Source: Actinoplanes liguriensis
GTDB taxonomy: Bacteria; Actinomycetota; Actinomycetes; Mycobacteriales; Micromonosporaceae
DNA: 5,536 bases
Direction of reading: 5' to 3'
Assembly (NCBI GenBank): GCA_000715855.1
Contig: KL571389.1
Coordinates: 9,459 to 14,994, forward strand
The translations under genes and the position numbers were made by a program. Positions within the stretch are counted from its first letter, which is position 1. Each line of letters starts with the position of its first letter. Under the pieces are notes generated by a model. The model did not search any database, was not told the origin of the DNA, and saw only the letters and a list, made by a program, of their open reading frames with translations. Shown here in pieces: positions 1-5,230 of this stretch.

Positions 1-283
1 CCACCAGCACCGGGCCGCCGGACGGCACCGGCGGATCCGGCGGCCAGGCGAGCAGCCCGGCGTCCGGGTCGTGGCAGGCGTCCGGCAACTCGGCGAGGAT
101 CGCGGCGGCGTGATCCGCGCCCGCCCGGGTGAACAGCGTGATCACTTCCGGACGCTCACGGACCGCGGCGGCGATCGCCCCGGCCTGGGCGGCGGTCTTG
201 CCGGCGCAGTAGATCGCCTCCGGATAGCCCCGGCGGGCGGTGCGGTCGAGATCCAGGTCGGCAAACGCGGAGAGGTCAGCCAC
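1..283 (-). CDS. larB: LarB, nickel-pincer cofactor biosynthesis carboxylase/hydrolase (N-terminal 94 residues, cut by the window edge)
   Basis: LarB carboxylates the pyridinium ring of nicotinic acid adenine dinucleotide and hydrolyses the phosphoanhydride, giving the dicarboxylated mononucleotide that LarE then sulfurates. The visible part begins VADLSAFADLDLDRTARRG and continues with GYPEAIYCAGKT, the N-terminal signature I associate with LarB (R-x-G-[FY]-P-E-x-[IV]-[YF]-x-x-GKT). A segment resembling the usual VLxTRxxPE stretch follows (EVITLFTRAGADHAAAIL). The sequence runs off base 1 at GGPVLV, just where the PurE-like catalytic domain normally begins, so active-site residues cannot be judged. 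Family members are about 220-260 residues, so well over half is missing. The GTG start at 283 is chosen because it overlaps the larE stop by 8 nt (GTGGCTGA), typical of translational coupling. No strong ribosome-binding site is visible. Family identity is recognised from sequence pattern; its pairing with larE and larA makes it firm. Confidence 0.87.
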   Translation of the reverse strand, partial: MADLSAFADLDLDRTARRGYPEAIYCAGKTAAQAGAIAAAVRERPEVITLFTRAGADHAAAILAELPDACHDPDAGLLAWPPDPPVPSGGPVLV

Positions 284-1103
284 GGGCAGCCGTGACCAGG
301 GGCAACGTGAAAGCGCCGGACTGGATGCCGGCCAGGTCGACGGTCGCGAACCGGAAACCGGCGGCGACGATCGCGAGGTGAATCGCGGTTCGCAACGGCT
401 CGCTGACCGCCCGGACCAGGTCCTCCGCGGGGAGTTCCAGACGCGCGATGTCGCCGTGGTGCCGTACCCGCAAATCGTGAAGACCGAGACGCCGCAAGGC
501 GGCCTCGGCCTGCTCGATCTGGCGCAACTTCACCGGCGTGACCTCGACGAAGTGCGGAATGCGGGACGCCAGGCAGGGCGCGGCCGGCTTGTCCGCGCTG
601 GCCAGGCCGAGCTCCCGGGCGATCCGCCGGACGTCCGCCTTCGTCAGACCGAGATCGGCCAGTGGGCGCAGCACGCGGTGCTCGCTCGCGGCGCGGCTGC
701 CGGGGCGGTCCGGCCTGCGGGCATCATCGGCATTTTCCCCGTACGCGACGGCGTCGAGCCGCTCGGCCCGCACGATCTCCGCGTCGATCGTCGAGAACAG
801 CTCGTCCTTGCAGTGGAAGCAGCGATCCGGCCCGTTCGCCCGGTACGCCTCCCGATCCAGCTCCCGCGTCTGCACCTCGACGACGCGGACGCCCAGGTCA
901 GCGGCGATCGCGTGGGCCCCGGCCCGCTCGTCGGCGGCGAGACTGGGGGAGACCCCGAGCAGCGCCACCACCCGGGCCGGGCCGAGCACCCGGGCGGCGA
1001 GGGCGAGCAGCACCGACGAGTCGACGCCGCCGGAGAACGCGACGCCGAGCCGCTCGACCGCGGCCAGCATGTCGCGCAGGCGCGCGACCGCATCAGTTGT
1101 CAT
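276..1103 (-). CDS. larE: LarE, ATP-dependent pyridinium-dicarboxylate sulfurtransferase (PP-loop ATPase)
   Basis: LarE adenylates the carboxylates of the LarB product and replaces them with thiocarboxylates, the sulfur ligands of the nickel-pincer cofactor. The 275-residue protein has the family's normal length. The PP-loop SGGVDSS is at residues 24-30 (ATP binding), GENADD at 122-127 and RPGSRAA at 133-139 are the usual LarE segments, and APCLASRIP at 175-183 holds Cys177, aligned by motif with the sacrificial Cys176 of Lactiplantibacillus plantarum LarE. Only two other cysteines exist, Cys95 and Cys98 in DRCFHCKDELF. That C-x2-C plus distant C pattern resembles cluster-binding PP-loop sulfurtransferases, so the sulfur source (sacrificial cysteine or Fe-S cluster) is open. 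The ATG lies 9 nt after the larA stop, with a weak GAG 8 nt upstream of it; the 3' end overlaps larB by 8 nt. It is cytosolic and surely co-transcribed with larA and larB. Confidence 0.93.
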   Translation of the reverse strand: MTTDAVARLRDMLAAVERLGVAFSGGVDSSVLLALAARVLGPARVVALLGVSPSLAADERAGAHAIAADLGVRVVEVQTRELDREAYRANGPDRCFHCKDELFSTIDAEIVRAERLDAVAYGENADDARRPDRPGSRAASEHRVLRPLADLGLTKADVRRIARELGLASADKPAAPCLASRIPHFVEVTPVKLRQIEQAEAALRRLGLHDLRVRHHGDIARLELPAEDLVRAVSEPLRTAIHLAIVAAGFRFATVDLAGIQSGAFTLPLVTAARG

Positions 1104-1112
1104 CCCGCTATC

Positions 1113-2432
1113 TCATTCCGCGGCGGTCGGCCTGGCAAGCGGAGGTTCCGCGGTGGCGAGCGGGGGCTGGGTGGCGAGCGGCGGTTCCGCGGTGAGCGGC
1201 GTGACAAGTGACGCGGCCGGCGGATGCCGCAGCCGGAACAGCACCTCTCCGGCGTTGGGCACGACGAACGCGTCCGGATCGTCCAGGTCGACCGCGGCCG
1301 GGTCAAGATAATCCAGGTTCGCACGGCGAACCACGTCTTCGGGGATTCCGGTCGCCAGGGTGACCGTCACGCGCAGATGCTCGCCGTTCACACTGTCGAA
1401 GGTGCCGGCGCCGCGCAGGTGAGTCGAGTGCGCGAGCACACCCCAATGGTGGTGCGAGAACCGGTCCCACTGCTTGAGGAAGTAGTCCCGGCAGTGATAG
1501 CCGATCTCCTCGATCTCCGGGTGCATCGCCGCGATCTGGGTGATGTGCGGCGCGTAGATGATCACCTGACCGCCGTCGGCGACCACCGGCTCGAGCTTGT
1601 AGAAACCTTTCGCCCCGGTCCACATGTCGTCATATTTGCCGGGGATCATCGAGATGACCCGACCGACGGGCGCGTCCAGATACCGCACGTGCGTCTCCGC
1701 GGACACGTCGGCGCACGCCGCCCACGCCTCTTCGGGTGGCCCGAACGACGCCGCGTGCAGCGCGCCCGTCCCGGACTGGACCACCAGGCACAACGCCAGC
1801 CGTTGCGACGGGATCATCGCCGCTGCCTGATCGATCAGGGCCCGGACCGGCGTGATCCCGCGCGTCCCGATGATCTCGGCGCTCGTGATCAGCGCCCCGA
1901 GCCAGTGCGAGAAGTCGATGATCTCCTCGCCGGCCACCCCGGGGACGAAATACTTGTTGCCGCCGGAGAAGCCGACCACCTCGTGCGGGAAGACCGGCCC
2001 GACGACCAGGCACACGTCGTGCTCGACCACCGCCCGGTTCAGCACCACGTCCACGTCCTGGCTCATCCGGCCGTCGGAGAGCTGCTTCACCCGTGCCGCC
2101 GGGATCACGCCGATCGACACCAGTGAGTCCTGGTCGTGGTTGAGGACGGTGAACCCCGGGTACGGCCCGCCGAGGTGCCGGCGCAGCTGTTCCCCGGTCA
2201 TCGGCGCGTGCGTCCCGAGGGCGATCAGCACGGTCACCGCGGCCGCCCGTCCGTGCAGGGCCTCGTGCAGCGCGCTCATCAGCATCGGGAGCGGGCAACT
2301 GCGGGTGGCGTCCGGCACGATCAGGCACACCCGGCGCCCGTCCAGATCCTCCGCGGCGACCCGCTCCCGGACCCACGCCCGGACGTCCGCCTCGTCGAGC
2401 ACCTGTCCCGGCCCACCGATAGTGCTAGTCAT
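1113..2432 (-). CDS. larA: LarA-family nickel-pincer-dependent racemase/epimerase, substrate uncertain
   Basis: LarA enzymes racemise or epimerise 2-hydroxyacids by hydride transfer to a nickel-pincer nucleotide bound covalently to a lysine. From the ATG at 2432 the protein has 439 residues (classical LarA about 425). Visible landmarks are DATR at 41-44, GTHAPMT with His75, FPHEVVGFSGGNK with His150 and Lys160, and DFSHWLG with His176. By motif these match the histidines and the cofactor-bound lysine of L. plantarum LarA. GKYDDMWTGAKGFYK (265-279) and IIYAPHITQIAAMHPE (291-306) form the C-terminal catalytic half. The text around these motifs differs from lactate racemase as I recall it, so another hydroxyacid is possible. 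The start at 2432 is preferred over the in-frame ATG at 2462 because AAGGTG lies 5 nt upstream. The last about 25 residues are a PPLA-rich repeat tail with no family counterpart known to me. It is the first gene of larA-larE-larB. Confidence 0.9.
   Translation of the reverse strand: MTSTIGGPGQVLDEADVRAWVRERVAAEDLDGRRVCLIVPDATRSCPLPMLMSALHEALHGRAAAVTVLIALGTHAPMTGEQLRRHLGGPYPGFTVLNHDQDSLVSIGVIPAARVKQLSDGRMSQDVDVVLNRAVVEHDVCLVVGPVFPHEVVGFSGGNKYFVPGVAGEEIIDFSHWLGALITSAEIIGTRGITPVRALIDQAAAMIPSQRLALCLVVQSGTGALHAASFGPPEEAWAACADVSAETHVRYLDAPVGRVISMIPGKYDDMWTGAKGFYKLEPVVADGGQVIIYAPHITQIAAMHPEIEEIGYHCRDYFLKQWDRFSHHHWGVLAHSTHLRGAGTFDSVNGEHLRVTVTLATGIPEDVVRRANLDYLDPAAVDLDDPDAFVVPNAGEVLFRLRHPPAASLVTPLTAEPPLATQPPLATAEPPLARPTAAE
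1138..1200. repeat. Imperfect 18-21 bp tandem repeat at the 3' end of larA
   Basis: On the plus strand, three successive units start with AGCGG at 1138, 1159 and 1177 (21, 18 and 18 bp), followed by a partial fourth at 1195. Units one and three share GGTTCCGCGGTG. In larA they encode the tail EPPLA-TQPPLA-TAEPPLA, a proline-rich extension after the folded domain. The unit length is a multiple of three, so copy-number change would keep the larA frame and its stop. Confidence 0.7.
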
Positions 2433-2437
2433 ACGTG

Positions 2438-2443
2438 CACCTT
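2438..2443 (-). promoter_or_regulatory. Ribosome-binding site deciding the larA start
   Basis: On the minus strand AAGGTG stands 5 nt before the ATG at 2432. The longer in-frame reading from the ATG at 2462 would place this site inside the coding region, so the shorter protein is preferred. Confidence 0.65.
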
Positions 2444-2480
2444 GCGTCGCTGTGCGCGGCACGGCAAGCGCTCAGGGCGC

Positions 2481-2493
2481 CGGTTGCCAACCG
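2481..2493. promoter_or_regulatory. Perfect 13-bp palindrome upstream of larA, candidate operator
   Basis: CGGTTG-C-CAACCG is a perfect inverted repeat with a single central base, ending 49 bp upstream of the larA start codon. It lies in the 150-bp divergent region between larA and the PPOX gene, where a regulator of the lar operon would be expected to bind. No convincing -10/-35 for larA is seen next to it. The palindrome is seen directly; the operator role is inference, and in GC-rich DNA a palindrome this short can occur by chance. Confidence 0.3.
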
Positions 2494-2570
2494 CGTGGCG
2501 GGTACGACCTCGCCGCCGGCCCCGATCGTTGCCCGACGATGCCGAGCCGGTGAATCCGATCGTCGATGGA

Positions 2571-2576
2571 TAGGGT
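2571..2576 (+). promoter_or_regulatory. Candidate -10 box (TAGGGT) of the PPOX gene, leaderless arrangement
   Basis: TAGGGT fits the actinobacterial TANNNT -10 pattern and ends 6 nt before the ATG at 2583, so transcription would begin on or beside the A of the start codon. The upstream match to a -35 box is poor (GGTGAA at 2549-2554, 16-bp spacer). The alternative reading is that GGTGG at 2574-2578 acts as a weak ribosome-binding site and the promoter is elsewhere. Confidence 0.35.
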
Positions 2577-2582
2577 GGCGGA

Positions 2583-3005
2583 ATGAGCGTGAAGCTGCCC
2601 GCGGAGTTGCGTGACCTGATCGAGTCCGGTCCGCTCGCCCACCTGACGACTCTCAACGCCGACGGCAGCCCGCAGGCCTCGGTGATCTGGATCGGCCTCG
2701 ACGGCGACGACGTGGTCAGCGGGCACCTCGGCCGCTACCAGAAGGTGCGCAACGTCGAGCGTGATCCCCGGGTGGTGCTTTCCTTCGAGGCGCCCCGGCG
2801 GCCCGGTGTGGTCATGGCCGAGCACGCGGTGCTGTATGCGACGGCCTCGGTCGAGCCGAGCGACGCGACGTGGGATCTGCTCAACGGCCTGCACAAGGTC
2901 TATGTGGATCCGGCCGGCGAGTTCCCGGCCCCGCGCAAGCCGGGTTTCGTCCTCCGCTACCGGGTCGACCGCATCGGCGGCATGGGTCCCTGGGCCGCCG
3001 CGTAG
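2583..3005 (+). CDS. PPOX-class flavin/F420-dependent oxidoreductase (Rv1155-like split-barrel protein)
   Basis: The 140-residue protein has the usual length and pattern of the small actinobacterial PPOX (pyridoxamine-5'-phosphate oxidase-like) split-barrel enzymes, many of which use deazaflavin F420 as hydride carrier. Visible features are the N-terminal strand HLTTLNADGSPQASVIWIGLD (positions 20-40, key residues LTTLxxDGxPxxSxxW), the phosphate-binding-type stretch GRYQKVRNVERDPRV (50-64, with Arg51, Lys54, Arg57), and the C-terminal RIGGMGPW, a common ending in this family. They are cytosolic homodimers in which the cofactor sits at the subunit interface. The substrate cannot be told from sequence, and FMN or heme cannot be excluded in place of F420. 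It is transcribed alone, divergently from larA and convergently with the TetR gene, so a link to either is not supported. ATG 2583 is the only good start; the mRNA may be leaderless. Confidence 0.88.
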   Translation: MSVKLPAELRDLIESGPLAHLTTLNADGSPQASVIWIGLDGDDVVSGHLGRYQKVRNVERDPRVVLSFEAPRRPGVVMAEHAVLYATASVEPSDATWDLLNGLHKVYVDPAGEFPAPRKPGFVLRYRVDRIGGMGPWAAA

Positions 3006-3053
3006 CAAGAAAGTAGCCCGGGGCCAGGCAGGCCGAGGCCAGGCCGACCCGGG
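3006..3053 (-). terminator. GC-rich hairpin with T-rich tail between convergent genes
   Basis: Two CCCGGG hexamers (3017-3022 and 3048-3053) can pair around an inner region made of GGCC-rich direct repeats (GGCCAGGC at 3022 and 3037). Read on the minus strand the structure is followed by CTACTTTCTT, so it best fits a terminator for the TetR gene, whose stop codon is at 3069-3071. On the plus strand the hairpin may still slow read-through from the PPOX gene, but no T run follows. Confidence 0.35.
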
Positions 3054-3068
3054 TGGGGCACGCTGGGG

Positions 3069-3680
3069 TCAGGCCGGGCGGTGGGCCCGGACGATCAGGT
3101 CGGCGGTCTCGGCCGCGATCGTATGAAGCTGGGCGTCGGTGAGCCGCCGCGTGCCGTAGGCGCTCGCCGTCCGCCCCTCGGTCACCACCAGAAACGCGAA
3201 CTGACGAGCGGCCCGTTCCGGGTCGGGCACGCTGAGCAGCCCGGCCTCGTCACACCGCCGTAGATAGCCGGCGAGATGCTCGGTCAGGTAGGGCCCGGCG
3301 CCGTCCCCCCACTGCCGGCTCAGCTCGGGGTGGTTGGTCAGCTCGGCGATGGTGAGCCGGTGCAGCGCGGCCACCGTGGGGGAGAGCGTCGTGGCCAGGA
3401 TCTGCGAGCCCATCCGGGTCAGGTCCGCGACAGGGTCACCGGGCGTCACGGGGTCAGCGCCGGCGGGACCGCTTCCCGTCTCCCGGGCGGCGGCGACGGC
3501 CGCGAGGAACAGCGCCTGCTTGTCGCCGAAGTGCCGATAGACCGTCTGTTTTCCGACCCCGGCCGTCGCCGCGATCTCGTCGACGCTCGCCGCGTAGCCG
3601 GAGTGGAGGAATGCGGCCGTGGCGGCGTCGAGGATCGCCTGTCGTTTGGCCCGGGAGGGGACGCCTGTCACGGAACTCAT
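3069..3680 (-). CDS. TetR/AcrR-family transcriptional repressor
   Basis: This 203-residue protein has the classic TetR plan: an N-terminal DNA-binding domain at about residues 11-60 and a helical ligand-binding/dimer domain after it. The helix-turn-helix reads SVDEIAATAGVGKQTVYRHF (32-51), preceded by RQAILDAATAAFLHSGY and followed by GDKQALF, all standard for the family. The C-terminal part resembles the AefR-type TetR_C group but gives no ligand. It is divergent from the FAD monooxygenase at 3771. The 90-bp spacer contains two copies of one inverted repeat, one only 5 bp from this start, so it very probably represses itself and the monooxygenase and is released by a small molecule, perhaps the monooxygenase substrate. 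The ATG at 3680 lacks a spaced ribosome-binding site; the GTG at 3671 has AGGA 8 nt upstream and is a real alternative, shortening the protein by three residues. Confidence 0.92.
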   Translation of the reverse strand: MSSVTGVPSRAKRQAILDAATAAFLHSGYAASVDEIAATAGVGKQTVYRHFGDKQALFLAAVAAARETGSGPAGADPVTPGDPVADLTRMGSQILATTLSPTVAALHRLTIAELTNHPELSRQWGDGAGPYLTEHLAGYLRRCDEAGLLSVPDPERAARQFAFLVVTEGRTASAYGTRRLTDAQLHTIAAETADLIVRAHRPA

Positions 3681-3685
3681 CCTAG

Positions 3686-3705
3686 ACGAGACCGCTGAGT
3701 CTCGT
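3686..3705. promoter_or_regulatory. TetR operator copy 1
   Basis: ACGAGAC-CGCTGA-GTCTCGT is a perfect 7-bp inverted repeat with a 6-bp spacer. It lies 5 bp upstream of the TetR start codon, directly next to a TAGGAT -10-like box (3684-3679, minus strand), where bound repressor would block its own promoter. The same core and spacing recur in copy 2. Confidence 0.8.
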
Positions 3706-3713
3706 TATCGTCG

Positions 3714-3747
3714 ACCCAAGACGAGACGTACCAGTCTCGTCTTGGGT
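3714..3747. promoter_or_regulatory. TetR operator copy 2, extended 14-bp inverted repeat
   Basis: Perfect 14-bp arms, ACCCAAGACGAGAC and its complement, flank the 6-bp spacer GTACCA. It includes the same ACGAGAC-N6-GTCTCGT core as copy 1, with the two centres 35 bp apart. It ends 23 bp before the monooxygenase start codon, so a bound repressor would cover the monooxygenase promoter or its transcription start. If transcribed, the arms would also form a strong RNA hairpin just before the ribosome-binding site. Confidence 0.85.
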
Positions 3748-3758
3748 GGACTGGGGAA

Positions 3759-3764
3759 GAGGAG
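3759..3764 (+). promoter_or_regulatory. Ribosome-binding site of the FAD monooxygenase gene
   Basis: GAGGAG stands 6 nt before ATG 3771, a strong Shine-Dalgarno match. It fixes this start over the out-of-frame ATG at 3775. Confidence 0.75.
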
Positions 3765-3770
3765 ACCGGG

Positions 3771-5204
3771 ATGGATGCCGACGTCGTGATCGTGGGCGCG
3801 GGACCGGTGGGCATGCTGCTCGCCGCGGAGCTCGCGCTGGCCGGGACACACCCGCTCGTGCTGGAGCGACTCCCCGCGCCGGCCGACCAGCCGAAGGCCC
3901 GTGGCCTGGGGGTTCTCGCCACCGAGGCGCTGCGCCGGCGTGGTCTCGGGGCGGCGCTCGACGAGGAGCACGAGAAGGGACTGGCGGCCCTCGAGCGCGA
4001 CCACGGCACGACCAGGACCCACTTCGCGTGGATCCACAAGGTCGACCCGGAGGCCGCCGACCCCGGGCGGCGCGGCGCGTTGATCGCCCAGCCCGCACTG
4101 GAGCGCCTGCTCCGCGAGCGGCTGCGGGACCACGGCGTAGAGATCCGGTACGGCTGGACGGTCACCGGCTGCTCCGAGGCCACGGACGGCGTGCGTCTCG
4201 ACGTGGACACGCCGGCCGGGCCCCGGCGGGTCGACGCGGGGTACGTGGCAGGCTGCGATGGCGGGCACAGCGTCGTACGCAAATTGTCTGGTTTTGATTT
4301 TCCCGGGACCGACCCGCTGATGACCGTGCGCTATGCCCACGCCGAGGTCGGGAACCGGTCCGAGCTGCCACCTCCGGGGCGGCTGCCCGGTGGAACGCTC
4401 TTCCATGAGGACGGCCTGATCGCTGCCTTCGACTTCGGGGACACCGTCCCTGACCGATCCGGTCCATTGTCCGCTGACGAGGTCCGCGCCAGCGTGCGGC
4501 GGGTGGCCGGGGTGGACGTGGAGCTCGGCGAATTTCACGGCGGGCTGCGGTTCAGTGACGGCGCCCGGCAGGCCGCGTCCTATCGGCGGGGGCGTGTTCT
4601 GCTGGCCGGCGACGCCGCGCACGTGCATTCACCGAATGGCGGACAGGGCCTCAATCTCGGTCTGATGGATGCGATGAATCTCGGCTGGAAACTCGCCGCG
4701 ACCATTCGTGGCGATGCGCCGGCCGGCCTGCTCGACACCTATTCCGCGGAACGGCATCCGGCCGGCGCCGCGGTCCTGCACAACACGCGCGCGCAATCCG
4801 CGCTGCTCGCGCCGGGCCCGCACGTCGACGCGCTCCGGGACATCGTCGGCGATCTGCTGGACCTGCCCGAGGTCAACCGCTACGTGAGCCGGTTGCTGTC
4901 CGGTGTCGCCCAGCGTTACGAGTTGCCCTACCCGGCCGGGCATCCGGCGGCCGGGCTGCACTGTCCGCCGCTGATCATCGACGGCTCGCCGTTGGAGCGC
5001 CTCACCACGGGCGGTGAGACGCTTCTTCTCCATCCCGGCGCGAAAGACATCACCACCCCATTGCGCGTACGGGCATTGACCGTCACCACCATCAACGACA
5101 ACCGTTTCGGCGCGCTTCTCCTGCGTCCCGACGGGGTTGTCGCCTGGGCCGCCGCCCCCGGTGAAGAAGCGCCGCATCTGCGTTCCGCCTTGGAAGCCTG
5201 GTAG
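3771..5204 (+). CDS. FAD-dependent aromatic-type monooxygenase, similar to rifampicin monooxygenase (Rox)
   Basis: The 477-residue protein is a class A flavoprotein hydroxylase (PHBH fold) that would use NAD(P)H and O2 to hydroxylate an aromatic or polyketide substrate. The FAD-binding GAGPVG is at 9-14 with Glu32 closing the Rossmann unit (VLER), the DG motif GCDGGHSVVRK is at 161-171, and the GD motif GDAAHVHSPNGGQGLNLG is at 280-297. The stretch ERHPAGAAVLHNTRAQ (327-342) and the ending LLLRPDGVVAW (449-459) closely follow the pattern I recall for Streptomyces Rox enzymes, including the C-terminal thioredoxin-like domain. Length matches (Rox about 475), so the gene looks complete. It is divergent from a TetR gene across two operators and so is probably inducible. 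Substrate is not known: rifamycin-type antibiotics, other polyketides or phenolics are all possible. No signal peptide; cytosolic. A short AT-rich stretch with rare codons occurs at 4281-4304. Confidence 0.92.
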   Translation: MDADVVIVGAGPVGMLLAAELALAGTHPLVLERLPAPADQPKARGLGVLATEALRRRGLGAALDEEHEKGLAALERDHGTTRTHFAWIHKVDPEAADPGRRGALIAQPALERLLRERLRDHGVEIRYGWTVTGCSEATDGVRLDVDTPAGPRRVDAGYVAGCDGGHSVVRKLSGFDFPGTDPLMTVRYAHAEVGNRSELPPPGRLPGGTLFHEDGLIAAFDFGDTVPDRSGPLSADEVRASVRRVAGVDVELGEFHGGLRFSDGARQAASYRRGRVLLAGDAAHVHSPNGGQGLNLGLMDAMNLGWKLAATIRGDAPAGLLDTYSAERHPAGAAVLHNTRAQSALLAPGPHVDALRDIVGDLLDLPEVNRYVSRLLSGVAQRYELPYPAGHPAAGLHCPPLIIDGSPLERLTTGGETLLLHPGAKDITTPLRVRALTVTTINDNRFGALLLRPDGVVAWAAAPGEEAPHLRSALEAW

Positions 5205-5230
5205 CCACGTATCGTCGGCCCCGCTTCGAG

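Noticed and set aside
240..1211. Long plus-strand open frame opposite larE
   Set aside because: Its translation is arginine/glycine-rich low-complexity text without any family pattern, while the opposite strand encodes a clear LarE with PP-loop; a GC-rich antisense shadow.
1224..2126. Long plus-strand open frame opposite larA
   Set aside because: Antisense to conserved LarA motifs, with no recognisable domain and no ribosome-binding site.
2433..2462. Ten-residue N-terminal extension of LarA from the ATG at 2462
   Set aside because: The extension has no homologous pattern and would bury the good AAGGTG ribosome-binding site at 2438-2443.
2522..2563. Direct repeat CCGATCGT (2522-2529 and 2556-2563) and imperfect ATCGT/ACGAT inverted repeat
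   Set aside because: Short CG-rich words that recur by chance in this composition; the inverted repeat is imperfect. Not strong enough to call an operator.
3022..3047. GGCCAGGC direct repeats as a possible mobile or CRISPR-like repeat
   Set aside because: Only two short adjacent copies within a 63-bp convergent spacer; better explained as part of a GC-rich terminator hairpin.
3705..4628. 307-codon minus-strand open frame opposite the monooxygenase gene
   Set aside because: It overlaps the FAD-binding region and both operator sites, and its protein resembles no family; typical codon-bias shadow.
5162..5204. Programmed frameshift fusing the monooxygenase to the VOC module
   Set aside because: The VOC frame overlaps the monooxygenase end (open from 5165), but no slippery heptamer or downstream hairpin is visible, and the monooxygenase already ends at the family's normal length.
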